From assembly GCA_020630435.1 (NCBI GenBank), contig JAHDBJ010000008.1:1-60540 (forward strand): a stretch of DNA of 60,540 nt, written 5' to 3'. The notes beneath the pieces were generated by a model that searched no databases, had not been told where the DNA came from, and saw only the letters and a program-made list of their open reading frames with translations. A program made the position numbers and the translations under genes. Shown here piece by piece: positions 1 to 8,975 of this stretch; position 1 is the stretch's first letter, and the number at the start of each line of letters is the position of its first letter. Source of the DNA: Saprospiraceae bacterium. Its GTDB lineage: Bacteria; Bacteroidota; Bacteroidia; Chitinophagales; Saprospiraceae.

Positions 1-394
1 AACTCTAAACTACAGCTTTCCTATTTTATTTTTTAATCAGTGCGTAACTTGAGTTTATAACTCTTAGACATCAATTAATCCTTATTTTTTTCACCTACAA
101 AGGTACTCGGAGATTTAATAGTATTAAAGTTATTTTTGTTAATAACAACTCAACACACAATAAACATAATTTGCCCAATCTTTTGAAAGCACTTTTTCAC
201 ATATTCTTTGTAGAATAAACAAATAAGTTATACATTTGTACCTATAAGTGTAAAGCATGAGAGATTAATACAAACACAATAAAAGTCTTTACACTCCTGC
301 CTTTTATAACATACTTATGATTAAACAAAATGTACTTCAATAAATAATGTTAAGTATAGCCCAAACAAACTTAACCGCTAAAAGTATATTTTGT
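1..394. other. Gene-free left edge, AT-rich
   Basis: No convincing coding region. A TACCTTTG box read on the minus strand (98-105) has the Bacteroidota -7 form and could drive a gene lying to the left of the window, but I see no clear -33 box for it. A plus-strand promoter at 207-238 probably serves the small gene at 395. Confidence 0.4.
207..238 (+). promoter_or_regulatory. Bacteroidota-type promoter before the gene at 395
   Basis: TTTG at 207-210 and TACATTTG at 231-238 are separated by 20 bases, matching the -33/-7 pattern TTTG-N19to21-TAnnTTTG known from Bacteroidota. Inferred transcription start is near 245, leaving a leader of about 150 bases. Confidence 0.5.
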
Positions 395-667
395 ATGAAA
401 AAAATACACGAACAAAAAGATAATAAGGAAGTTAATCCTCAATTAGTAGAGGAGGCTGTAATGGAGATTATTGAGCACGCAGAACAAATTCTCCAAGATT
501 ATGGTTTAAAAGGTGCTGTCACTAATATCGAATTAGGCTTTGGGAAATATCCCAATGTTGACACTCAGAAATATAATGTACAACCCATATTTCCTACAGA
601 AAAAAATGAAGGATTTGCTTTTACTGTTAATTTTAAACGAAAAGTAAATGTGTTTAAGTCTTCTTAA
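395..667 (+). CDS. Small hypothetical protein (90 aa)
   Basis: I do not recognise this protein. I prefer the ATG at 395 (MKKIHEQKDN...) over the in-frame ATG at 347, because the 16 extra residues look unlike a natural N-terminus. The product is soluble, has no signal peptide, and starts with a charged helical stretch (EEAVMEIIEHAEQILQDYG) followed by a probable beta-strand half with aromatic residues. It stands alone between long AT-rich spacers with a promoter upstream. No catalytic motif is visible, and a function cannot be given. Confidence 0.5.
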   Translation: MKKIHEQKDNKEVNPQLVEEAVMEIIEHAEQILQDYGLKGAVTNIELGFGKYPNVDTQKYNVQPIFPTEKNEGFAFTVNFKRKVNVFKSS

Positions 668-1035
668 GACATCCCGTAAATAAAGCCATTTAGTTTATCA
701 CATAATTTTCACCCTCTTATTTACATTTAAATACAAGTTTATGCCCTTCAAAACAATTTAACGAAAAATAAATATTTTAACAAAATACTTTTTTTTATAA
801 AAATCTTTCAGACCCTTAACAATTTATTTATAAACACTAATATATTTAAATTGAAATAATTTATTTTTTCCTACAAAAAAAAGAGTTCCTTCTTTCCTTC
901 ATTTTTATATTCTCACTTGTCACACTCCAAAAAAAGAAACTTAGTAGAGCAAACTATTTTCTATTACTAAAACTAAATTCTTTGATAAGAAAATACATAA
1001 AATACTTATCAAGGAAGGCTAAAATTTAAACAGTT
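668..1035. other. AT-rich spacer upstream of the first lipoprotein copy
   Basis: No gene seen. The last 100 bases carry two short blocks, CTTAGTAGAGCA (940-951) and AATTCTTTGATAA (976-988), that recur almost unchanged in front of the second lipoprotein copy (near 1884 and 1921). They are therefore part of the duplicated unit and may hold a shared promoter or leader element. Confidence 0.5.
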
Positions 1036-1577
1036 ATGAAATGTTACAATTTCATTCTAGTTCAACTTTGTTCTATATTTATCATTATTACTTGTTCAAA
1101 AGATAAAGGATTAAGTTCTAATGATATTCAATATCCTTCTATTGAAATAATTAACAATAAGTACATAACCACACAAGAAATAAAAACTATCCCTTCTTCT
1201 CCTCTTAAAGAGAACCTTTCATTCCGAAATTTTAATCATTTGACTAATCTCAACAATGCATCAGAGCAAATGCATACAGAAAACAAGCAAAGATTTAATA
1301 ATTTTATTAGTGCAAATGAAAAAAATCAATCTATACATAATTTATTAGAAACCGATATTTTTACAAGCCCAAGAGAAGACTATCAATCATTTCTGGTAGT
1401 TCCTATTATAATAGCCCTAACCAATACACCTTTTGAATTTCAAGTAGAAAATATCTTCTTCATATAAAAAACAAAAAACTATTTATAGATAAAAAGTTAC
1501 AGGAGCAGATTAGAGCCGTGAATAGAAATATTGCTTCAAAGATGTATAAGGAAAATTCAAAAAATAATAGGGCATAA
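1036..1577 (+). pseudogene. Frameshifted, truncated paralogue of the lipoprotein at 1974
   Basis: The open frame (143 codons to the stop at 1465) begins with a lipoprotein signal ending at Cys20 (FIIITCSKD). It then follows the neighbour at 1974 closely: RNFNHL against RDFDHL, RFNNFI against KFNDFI, LLETDIFTSPRE against LLETDIFTTPEE, and FEFQVEN against FEFQVET. The similarity continues past the stop in another frame from about 1458 to a stop at 1575-1577, where KLQEQIRAV corresponds to KLKSEIRAM. This is what a one-base shift near 1455-1460 would produce. The cysteine-rich C-terminal half of the paralogue is missing altogether. It is either a decaying duplicate or a shortened lipoprotein ending at 1467. 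Confidence 0.6.
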
Positions 1578-1973
1578 CTTGGAGGATTTAGAATATTACG
1601 AATAACTTATTTTTCAAAATAATAAAGAGACAAGCTTAGAAAGCTCAAATGCTCGAAACGAGTGTTTGAGCTTTTTAAATTTTATCGTTTCAGTATGGAA
1701 TAGTTATTAATTATATTTTTTATTTCATTATTTTATATATCTATAAAAACAACTTCTCTTTTCATCATATTTATTTATTAATGAGCATATTATAATAAAT
1801 AAACAAATCAAACTCAATTCTAAATATTCCTATATTGTACTTACTCCCTTTATTTTTCGCCGTCACATTTTTTCAAATAGGTTCTTAGTAGAACATAATT
1901 TTTATTTTATTAAAAAACCCAATTCTTTGATAAAAAAAATTAATCGTCAAAGAATATTAAAACTTAAAAAATT
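1578..1973. other. Spacer between the two lipoprotein copies
   Basis: It holds the terminator of the first copy (1641-1676) and the repeated upstream blocks of the second (TCTTAGTAGAACA at 1883-1895 and AATTCTTTGATAA at 1921-1933). No gene is visible in the rest. Confidence 0.5.
1641..1676 (+). terminator. Hairpin terminator after the first lipoprotein copy
   Basis: AAGCTCAAATGCTCG pairs with CGAGTGTTTGAGCTT (one G-T or mismatch position) around an AAA loop and is followed by TTTTT. The right arm and tail are the same as in the terminator at 3238-3275. Confidence 0.8.
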
Positions 1974-3203
1974 ATGAAAAGTTATTATTTCATGTTTCTG
2001 CTCCTTTGTTCTATTTTAATTTTTTCCTGCCAAAAGGACGATAGATTAAACCTAGAAAATACAGAACAAAACACAGGGAAGATTGATTTCCCATCACTTG
2101 TAGACGATCGTTATTCATTTAGAGATTTTGATCACTTATCAAAATATTACAAAGTCTTAGATCAAATGTACACTGAAGACGATCAAAAATTCAATGATTT
2201 CATTAGAACAACTAATGAGATCGAATCCGTACACAAATTACTAGAAACAGATATTTTCACAACTCCTGAAGAACGTTACCAACCTTTTTTGACCGACCCG
2301 ATTATGATGACCATAGTCAATAAACACTTTGAATTTCAAGTAGAAACATACCTTGTTACTTACATGAATAACAACGAGTTATTACTAGGAGATTCTAAAA
2401 ACCTAAAGCTAAAGTCAGAGATTAGAGCCATGCCCAAAGGAGAAAAAATAAACCTACGTGCCATTCCTGAGGATGCCATACTAACAGAAGATACAAACCA
2501 AGCTGCCTTTGCTGCTGTTTGTGGTTGTAGCATCAGTATAGTAAAAGCCTCTTGCAGTCAGGTAAGGGTATTTGGAGAATGTAAAAACTTAACTGGTGGA
2601 CCTGGTAATGGAACCGTAACTATTGAACTTGGTGACTTTGCTCCTAATACTGAAACGCATGAGGTTTATGGAAACTTCGATTTTCTTTTTCCACTTACAG
2701 ATGCCACAGGTTTTGAAATTTCTGCAACTGCCAATCCAGATTGTATCTTCGGTAATACTCAATTTGCCAATTTCTCAGATGATGGTGGCGACGCCTGTGA
2801 TAATCTGGATAAAGATACGGGTTGGTTATGGAGTCAAGATGGAGTACAAGGCTTATCTCATAGAACCGCAGCCTATACAAATTTCTGGTCACATTATGAA
2901 GAAGCTAAAGCCTATTCGAAATTCTGGAATGGAAGCGATTGGAAGCAAAATGATGCAGATTTGGAAGTCACTATAAATGCTGATAGAAAAATAGTAACTG
3001 ATTGTAGTAGTTTAGGGAGTGAAGACGAAACTCAAACTTGCCATTGTAAGAATAAAAGAGCAAGGGTAAACACAGGTACTCAAGGGTTTAAATTTTTGGT
3101 CGGTCACTGCGATGGTGACGTAGAAGGTACTTTTAAAAAGACCATAAACACCAATAGCCCCATTAACGGATCGGGAATAGTGGATTTCGATTGTTGTGAG
3201 TAA
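1974..3203 (+). CDS. Cysteine-rich lipoprotein of unknown function (409 aa)
   Basis: It begins with a signal peptide and lipobox ending at Cys19 (LIFSCQKDD), so it is likely an outer-membrane or periplasmic lipoprotein. Residues about 30-160 are a helical, charged region shared with the broken copy just upstream. The second half, from about residue 175, is different in character. It has many cysteines (for example CGCS, CHCK, and a final CCE), aromatic residues and Asp/Asn-rich turns, which suggests a disulfide-bonded beta domain. No known domain or catalytic motif is recognised. It has its own terminator and no co-directional partner within the transcript. The upstream duplication suggests a family that multiplies by tandem copying. 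Confidence 0.75.
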   Translation: MKSYYFMFLLLCSILIFSCQKDDRLNLENTEQNTGKIDFPSLVDDRYSFRDFDHLSKYYKVLDQMYTEDDQKFNDFIRTTNEIESVHKLLETDIFTTPEERYQPFLTDPIMMTIVNKHFEFQVETYLVTYMNNNELLLGDSKNLKLKSEIRAMPKGEKINLRAIPEDAILTEDTNQAAFAAVCGCSISIVKASCSQVRVFGECKNLTGGPGNGTVTIELGDFAPNTETHEVYGNFDFLFPLTDATGFEISATANPDCIFGNTQFANFSDDGGDACDNLDKDTGWLWSQDGVQGLSHRTAAYTNFWSHYEEAKAYSKFWNGSDWKQNDADLEVTINADRKIVTDCSSLGSEDETQTCHCKNKRARVNTGTQGFKFLVGHCDGDVEGTFKKTINTNSPINGSGIVDFDCCE

Positions 3204-3237
3204 TTTAATTTAGGCTAATTATTTGTCGTAAAATATA

Positions 3238-3275
3238 AAGCTCAGATACTCAACAAGAGTGTTTGAGCTTTTTAA
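3238..3275 (+). terminator. Hairpin terminator after the second lipoprotein
   Basis: AAGCTCAGATACTC pairs imperfectly with GAGTGTTTGAGCTT around a short loop and is followed by TTT. It is clearly homologous to the terminator at 1641-1676. Confidence 0.75.
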
Positions 3276-3397
3276 ATTTATAGTCTTTAGATAAAAAAAT
3301 GTAGGAACTGAACAGTTCCACTTGAAAAAGCGTTATCTACTATTGGGTAATTGTAGCAATGTCTACTTAAATAATTCAAGAAAAATATAACTCAAAA

Positions 3398-4603
3398 ATG
3401 GACTCATTAACCCAAGTTGTGCTAGGAGCCGCCGTAGGAGAAGTCGTACTCGGTAAAAAAATTGGAAATCGAGCAATGCTCTGGGGAGCATTTGGAGGCA
3501 CTATTCCCGACTTAGATATTTTAGCAAATTTTTCTATGTCTGAAATTGATGCTCTAGCATTTCATCGGGGCATCTCGCATTCTATATTTTTTGCTGTATT
3601 TTTTCCATTCGGTATATCTTGGATTGTTGATAAACTCTACAGCACCCAATTTTATCAAAATAAAACCTACAAAGCCTTTACCAGTGTTTTTGCTTTACTC
3701 TTTATTAGTTTAATCCTAGCAGTTATCGCCTATATTTCTAAAAGTTGGATGATGGGAGGCTTAGGATTAATCGCGCTATTGGGAATAGGTTTTAGTTTGT
3801 GGAAAGACTACTATAAGACTCCCCTTAACCCTGTAAATGTCAGCTATAAAGATTGGTATTGGTTATTCTTTTGGTCTATATTTACGCACCCACTTCTAGA
3901 TTGTTTCACCTCTTATGGTACACAATTATTTCAACCTTTTTCAGATTATCGGGTTGCTTTTAATACGATTTCTGTAGCTGATCCTATTTATACCGTTCCC
4001 TTTTTATTATGTCTCATACTTGCTTCTAGGTTATTACAAGGAAGTCGCCTTCGTACTCGCCTAAACTGGTTAGGTATTGCCCTAAGTAGTGCCTATTTGA
4101 CCTTTACTATTTTCAATAAATGGCAAGTTGGTCGAGTTTTTGAGCAATCTCTTGAGGCACAAAATATTCCCTATACTCGATTTACAACTAATCCTACTAT
4201 CTTTAATAATATGCTTTGGCAAGGAGTAGCAGAAAGCGATTCGGTTTACTATTATGCCATGTACTCTATCTTAGACAATGAAAAAAAGATCACTCAGTTT
4301 AAAACAGTTGCTAAAAACCATGACCTCATAAAAGAACTCGCATCCGACGAGACCATCAAAACATTAAAATGGTTTTCTAATCAATATTACAATATTGCGA
4401 GAAATGATCAAGGTCTAATTTTTAATGATCTACGATATGGTTCAATAGCCGAGTTTACGGGACAAAAAGAAGAAGAATATGTATTTAAATTTCAACTACT
4501 TGAAGAAGAAGAAGGTATTCAAATAGCCACATTAAGAGATGATCCAAGGGATTTATCTTCAGGAATGTTGAAAAAATATTGGAATCGAATTAAAGGAATT
4601 TAA
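3398..4603 (+). CDS. Membrane-bound metal-dependent hydrolase, YdjM family (401 aa)
   Basis: The N-terminus MDSLTQVVLGAAVGE, followed by PDLD (about 47-50) and HRGISHS (about 65-71), is typical of the YdjM/LexA-induced membrane hydrolase family, whose conserved His and Asp residues are thought to bind metal. Hydrophobic segments follow at roughly 75-95, 102-120, 122-137, 158-175, 200-215 and 230-245, then a soluble C-terminal part of about 150 residues. The physiological substrate is not established for this family. The stop overlaps the start of the AlkB-like gene by one base (TAATG), so the two are probably translated together. Confidence 0.8.
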   Translation: MDSLTQVVLGAAVGEVVLGKKIGNRAMLWGAFGGTIPDLDILANFSMSEIDALAFHRGISHSIFFAVFFPFGISWIVDKLYSTQFYQNKTYKAFTSVFALLFISLILAVIAYISKSWMMGGLGLIALLGIGFSLWKDYYKTPLNPVNVSYKDWYWLFFWSIFTHPLLDCFTSYGTQLFQPFSDYRVAFNTISVADPIYTVPFLLCLILASRLLQGSRLRTRLNWLGIALSSAYLTFTIFNKWQVGRVFEQSLEAQNIPYTRFTTNPTIFNNMLWQGVAESDSVYYYAMYSILDNEKKITQFKTVAKNHDLIKELASDETIKTLKWFSNQYYNIARNDQGLIFNDLRYGSIAEFTGQKEEEYVFKFQLLEEEEGIQIATLRDDPRDLSSGMLKKYWNRIKGI

Positions 4604-5358
4604 TGTCCGATAATAAAAAAAATCATGTTTCTACTCTACCCTTTAGTATACCAACTGAAGACGGATATTTTTTTAATTATAATGAAAAAATAAGAAGCTA
4701 TACCATCAATATTCCTAATGGGGAACTTTACTATATCGAACACTTCTTTACTGAAGCTGTTGCCCATTCGCTTCTAGCTTCTTTTTTACAAAATGAAGAT
4801 AACTTAGATTGGAAATCTACGGATTGGAGGGCATATGAAAAAGAAAAATTTACAACAATACAATTTTCCAATATTCAATGGCGGCATGATCAAATCAAAT
4901 TATTTGGAAAGTCTATCTATACCCCTAGATATTCTGCTTGGTATGGAGACAAAGGTATGAATTATACTTATTCAGGTCTTACCTTATCTCCTATCCCTTG
5001 GAATAAAGATTTAATTTTTATAAAAAAATCCATTCAAGAGCGTTTTAACAACAAATACAATAGCGTCCTCTTAAACTGGTATAGAGATGGAAATGACTAT
5101 ATGAGTTGGCACGCAGATGATGAAAAAGAACTCGGACAAAATCCAACGATCGCATCTGTCAACCTTGGTACAACAAGACGGTTTCTATTAAGAAGAAATT
5201 CAAACCATGCTGAAAAAATTGAATTTCAACTTAAAAATGGTTCGTTGCTAATTATGAAGGGAAAACTCCAACATTATTGGCAACATTCTGTTCCTAAACA
5301 GCGAAAAATTCAAACCAATCGAATCAACCTAACCTTTAGAAACATTCTAAAATCATAG
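4603..5358 (+). CDS. AlkB-like 2-oxoglutarate/Fe(II) dioxygenase (251 aa)
   Basis: AlkB-family enzymes remove methyl groups from alkylated DNA or RNA bases by oxidation, using Fe(II) and 2-oxoglutarate. The iron ligands are visible as His170 and Asp172 in NWYRDGNDYMSWHADDE and His228 in the QHYWQHSVPK segment. The 2-oxoglutarate arginine is Arg240, within RINLTFR. The spacing N-x-Y-x2-G-x-D-x4-H-x-D is the family signature. Length is near that of human ALKBH2 and ALKBH3 and longer than E. coli AlkB. It overlaps the upstream hydrolase gene by one base and is followed by a strong hairpin terminator. A nucleic-acid repair role is inferred from family only. Confidence 0.9.
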   Translation: MSDNKKNHVSTLPFSIPTEDGYFFNYNEKIRSYTINIPNGELYYIEHFFTEAVAHSLLASFLQNEDNLDWKSTDWRAYEKEKFTTIQFSNIQWRHDQIKLFGKSIYTPRYSAWYGDKGMNYTYSGLTLSPIPWNKDLIFIKKSIQERFNNKYNSVLLNWYRDGNDYMSWHADDEKELGQNPTIASVNLGTTRRFLLRRNSNHAEKIEFQLKNGSLLIMKGKLQHYWQHSVPKQRKIQTNRINLTFRNILKS

Positions 5359-5394
5359 GAACTATTTTTTATTACAAAGTACTTAGTCTCCACC

Positions 5395-5431
5395 ATCTCT
5401 ATTTCTAAATAGAGATAAGCCATATTTTTTT
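5395..5431 (+). terminator. Rho-independent terminator after the alkB-like gene
   Basis: A perfect inverted repeat (ATCTCTATTT, CT loop, AAATAGAGAT) at 5395-5416 is followed by AAGCCATA and a run of T at 5424-5431. It separates the alkB-like transcript from the next gene. Confidence 0.8.
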
Positions 5432-5477
5432 AAACAAAAACCTTTACCGTTCGTTATCTCCTTATATACTATTACAG

Positions 5478-6719
5478 ATGACAACAGATACCATTTCTAA
5501 AAGCAATCTATTCCGATTTATCACAAGGCTTCTCATGCTCTTTCTTTTTTCAGGAATAATCATACTATTTGACAGTTATGTCTTTCAAGCCTTTACAGCC
5601 GCCCTACCTAGTTCCAGTTTAATTACAGGTATTTTATTTTTTTCGACAACAGTACTCCTTATTGCTGTTTTTTGGTATGGCAATTTTTTTAAAATAGATA
5701 GAGGAAAAAATTTTTGGCGATACTTATTTGCTTTCATTAGTATTCTTTTTTTTTCAAAATTCATCATTTTTGGATTTTTGCTAGGAGAAGATATTTATCG
5801 TCTTGTTGCCGATTATAATGGAAATTCTATCGTTCGTTCGGGACTATTGAGCCGAATAGCTATTGGCATTGCTGCACTCCCTTTTATATCTATGTTATCG
5901 GGTTTGAGAAATGTTTATAATTATAAAAAAAGGCGGTTAACCATCAAACTTCCCAATCTACCTTCGGCTTTTGACGGACTAAAAATTATACAAATATCAG
6001 ATATTCATAGTGGCAGCTTAAAAAATCTAAATGGAATTGCAAAAGGCGTTTCGATGATAAATGAAGAGAACCCTGATCTCGTTTTTTTCACAGGAGACTT
6101 AGTGAATAACTTAGCAAGTGAAATGCTAGATAAAGTCTCTATTTTTAAAGAAATCAAGGCTAAATATGGTGTCTTTTCAATTCTAGGAAACCACGATTAT
6201 GGTGATTATGTTTATTGGAGAAATATAGAAGATAAACAAGCTAATTTTCAACAGCTCTTTCAAATACACGCCGCTATGGGCTGGCATCTTTTGCGCAATG
6301 AAAATCATATCCTAACCTCTAAGGATGGGGATTTAGCCATTATTGGTGTAGAAAATTGGAGTGCAAAAGGGCATTTTCGTTCTCAAGGAGATTTATCAAA
6401 AGCTGAACAAGGCACTCATGAATGCAGTGTTAAACTACTACTTTCTCATGATCCTACCCATTGGGAAGCTGAGGTTATTCAAAAATGTCCAACTATTGAC
6501 ATTACTTTCTCAGGGCATACTCATGGTATGCAATTTGGAATAGAAATCCCTGGTATACTGAAATGGAGTCCAAGTAAATGGATCTATAAACAATGGGCAG
6601 GGCTATACCAAAAAGGACAACAATACCTCTATGTAAACCGAGGATTTGGAGTACTCGGTTATCCAGGAAGAGTCGGCATTTTACCAGAAATTACCATTAT
6701 GACACTCAAGAAGCCTTAG
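5478..6719 (+). CDS. Membrane-anchored metallophosphoesterase (413 aa)
   Basis: The N-terminal 145 residues hold about four hydrophobic segments (near 13-35, 46-68, 79-101 and 123-141). The rest is a calcineurin-like phosphoesterase with all five motifs: D175-x-H177 (SDIHSG), GD206-207 (TGDLVN), GNHD 237-240, His324 (LSHDP) and GHTHG 346-350. This layout resembles YkuE-type enzymes, which hydrolyse phosphoesters, in some cases lipid-linked ones. The substrate here is unknown. The last 14 bases overlap the 3' end of the convergent hydrolase gene. Confidence 0.9.
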   Translation: MTTDTISKSNLFRFITRLLMLFLFSGIIILFDSYVFQAFTAALPSSSLITGILFFSTTVLLIAVFWYGNFFKIDRGKNFWRYLFAFISILFFSKFIIFGFLLGEDIYRLVADYNGNSIVRSGLLSRIAIGIAALPFISMLSGLRNVYNYKKRRLTIKLPNLPSAFDGLKIIQISDIHSGSLKNLNGIAKGVSMINEENPDLVFFTGDLVNNLASEMLDKVSIFKEIKAKYGVFSILGNHDYGDYVYWRNIEDKQANFQQLFQIHAAMGWHLLRNENHILTSKDGDLAIIGVENWSAKGHFRSQGDLSKAEQGTHECSVKLLLSHDPTHWEAEVIQKCPTIDITFSGHTHGMQFGIEIPGILKWSPSKWIYKQWAGLYQKGQQYLYVNRGFGVLGYPGRVGILPEITIMTLKKP

Positions 6720-7509
6720 TAGTACGTTGTATATTAGGATAAAATAAAGACCAAGCCCCTTTAGGTTGAAACGCTGACCAAGTATCTTCTTTCTGACTTA
6801 ATCGATCGCCCACACAATACAAAACCGATGGATTATGTCCTAAACCACAATGCCCCCCCAGTACTTGTATATTTTGAACAATCGCTGTCTCCTGAGTTTC
6901 TATACAATGTTTCCAATTTACAATACCATCTTCTTTTGTATAAATTGCTGTTGTAGGAACAGGTGGCGTAATTAAAACACGGTCTAAGAAGCCTTCTGGT
7001 AAGTCTCCATAAGATTTTCCATGTAAAAACTGATGCAACCATTTGGCATTACTAGGCTCAAATAAGCCCATAAAGGGTGTTCCCATCGTAATGACTTGGC
7101 GCACACATTCTGGAATTTTCCGAGCAATCTCTCTAGCATAAACACCACCTAAACTCCAGCCAATAATACTTACTTTTTGTCTCGTCTCTTTGTAAATTTT
7201 TTCTACTTTTTCATATAAAATGTCTAAGTAAAAAGATTTTCCCAGATTGACGCCCATATCCCAAGCATACGATTGATAACCACAATCATCCAAAAATCCT
7301 CGAATAGGAATCGTTGTTGTATCATTGGCAATAAAACCTGGTAGTACTAAAACAGGATGCCCATCTCCTTTCGGCAAAGCATTAATAATTCGTTTATTAG
7401 CTAGATAGTAAGCTCCGAAAGTCATTGCTGCTCGACTCGGTTCTGTAAGTAACCAAAATAAAGATGGTGCTTTATTTTGGTTTTCAAAAGATTTGCGATT
7501 CGTAGTCAT
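6706..7509 (-). CDS. Alpha/beta hydrolase, lipase-like (267 aa)
   Basis: The fold is shown by the oxyanion strand VLVLPGF (about 53-59) and the nucleophile elbow GWSLGG with Ser119. The probable acid is Asp194 (KEDGIV), and the probable base is His220 or His225 (GGHCGLGHNP). There is no signal peptide. It lies 44 bases downstream of the wax ester synthase-type gene on the same strand, which suggests one operon and a role in neutral-lipid or acyl-ester turnover (inferred from context). It converges with the metallophosphoesterase gene and overlaps it by 14 bases. Confidence 0.85.
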   Translation of the reverse strand: MTTNRKSFENQNKAPSLFWLLTEPSRAAMTFGAYYLANKRIINALPKGDGHPVLVLPGFIANDTTTIPIRGFLDDCGYQSYAWDMGVNLGKSFYLDILYEKVEKIYKETRQKVSIIGWSLGGVYAREIARKIPECVRQVITMGTPFMGLFEPSNAKWLHQFLHGKSYGDLPEGFLDRVLITPPVPTTAIYTKEDGIVNWKHCIETQETAIVQNIQVLGGHCGLGHNPSVLYCVGDRLSQKEDTWSAFQPKGAWSLFYPNIQRTTKAS

Positions 7510-7553
7510 AGTTGTTGTAGTTAGTTGTTATCTAGTATTTTCTTTTCTTAAAA

Positions 7554-8975
7554 TTATGAAGCTCCTTCCATCAAAGCATTTACCGCATCTTCTAATTCAT
7601 CGATAGATTCTTGTATACAAAATTTCAATACATCCATCTCTTTTATCACACTTTTATCACTTGTAATAGTTATTGAAACATTTCCTGCATAACTAAATAT
7701 GGCAATCATCATTCCCATTCCATCCAATACAGGAGCGAATCCATATAAGTTCATCATTTTAAAACCGTCTAAATATAATGGTATTGGTGGTCCAGGCACA
7801 TTAGTAATCACGACATTGAAAAAAGGGTTATGCAATTTTGATAAGCCCATCTTAAGATATACCCTCCCTGCTGTAGCGGCAACCTCTGAAGGAATAAACT
7901 CCATAATTTGATCGGCGGGAATGGCTTTACTCATCGTTTTAGACGATAAGGTGTTTTGATTAATTTGTTTTAATCGTTCTAAGGGATGTGGTTCATTTGT
8001 TGCTAGATCTACTAGCATTGCTGATACTCTATTTCCCATGTTTCCTTTCTCATCTTCTGCTCTTACCGAAATAGGTGCCATTGCAACCAAATTCTTGAGT
8101 GGTAATCGTCCCGTGTGAACCAAATATTTACGCAACGCTCCAGCACAAATCGTCAAGACTGCATCATTGACCGTTGCTCCAGAGATTGCATTTTTTATTT
8201 TTTTAATTGTTGATAACCTAATATCGACAGCGCCAATAACTTTTTCTCCAGACATTGTTGTATTAAAGATTGTCTTAGGGGCAGTCATTGGCAACGGAGG
8301 CGGAGTCATCAAATTCTTTGTTACTTCTTTCCGAATATCAAAAGCTTTAGCTGTTGTACTCTTTACAAACTGAAACAACTTTTTAGGTGTATTTAAAGCA
8401 CCTCCATAACTTTTAGCAATCAATTCCGCAGCAGAAGGAATTTCTTCAGGTTCCCATTCTTTTTCAGGAGGTGTAGGTACAAAAGGATCTTCCGTCATGC
8501 TCAAAATTGCAGCCATAATCTCAACGCCGCCACCACCATCAATAGCTGCATGATGGACTTTTGAATACATTGCAAAAACATTCGACGAATATCCTTCCAA
8601 TGTTAAGCCTGTGATAAACGTAATCTCCCATAAAGGCTTTTCTCGGTCTAAAGAAATACTTTGTAATTCCGCAGCTTTCTCTGCTAGGGCTTTTATATCT
8701 GTCTTACCTTCTAGTCTTAGTTCAAAAATATGATTATTAACATCAAATTTAGGATCTTCTACCCAAAACGGGTGTCCCATATCCATAGGTACTTCTACCA
8801 ATCGCTGTCTAAAAATTCTAGAAAGATGAAGCCTATCTGAAAAAAAACGCTTCATGGCATCAAGATCAAAGCTCTTTTTCTCAGAATCAAAAATATATAA
8901 TGCTCCTACATGCATAGGAGATGTTTTTGATTCTAAATAAAGAAACATGGAGTCTTGTCCTGAAAGTTGTTGCAT
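7554..8975 (-). CDS. Wax ester synthase/diacylglycerol acyltransferase-type enzyme (473 aa)
   Basis: These enzymes transfer acyl groups from acyl-CoA to fatty alcohols or diacylglycerol and make storage wax esters or triacylglycerol. The catalytic HHxxxDG motif is present as HHAAIDG (His141, His142, Asp146), and the PLW motif lies just before it (114-116). The C-terminal part (about 300-470) matches the DUF1298-type domain, with the NVPGPPIPLYLDG segment typical of the family. The start MQQLSGQDSMFLYLES is the usual family N-terminus. It is the first gene of a two-gene leftward operon with a lipase-like hydrolase. The actual acceptor cannot be read from sequence. Confidence 0.92.
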   Translation of the reverse strand: MQQLSGQDSMFLYLESKTSPMHVGALYIFDSEKKSFDLDAMKRFFSDRLHLSRIFRQRLVEVPMDMGHPFWVEDPKFDVNNHIFELRLEGKTDIKALAEKAAELQSISLDREKPLWEITFITGLTLEGYSSNVFAMYSKVHHAAIDGGGGVEIMAAILSMTEDPFVPTPPEKEWEPEEIPSAAELIAKSYGGALNTPKKLFQFVKSTTAKAFDIRKEVTKNLMTPPPLPMTAPKTIFNTTMSGEKVIGAVDIRLSTIKKIKNAISGATVNDAVLTICAGALRKYLVHTGRLPLKNLVAMAPISVRAEDEKGNMGNRVSAMLVDLATNEPHPLERLKQINQNTLSSKTMSKAIPADQIMEFIPSEVAATAGRVYLKMGLSKLHNPFFNVVITNVPGPPIPLYLDGFKMMNLYGFAPVLDGMGMMIAIFSYAGNVSITITSDKSVIKEMDVLKFCIQESIDELEDAVNALMEGAS

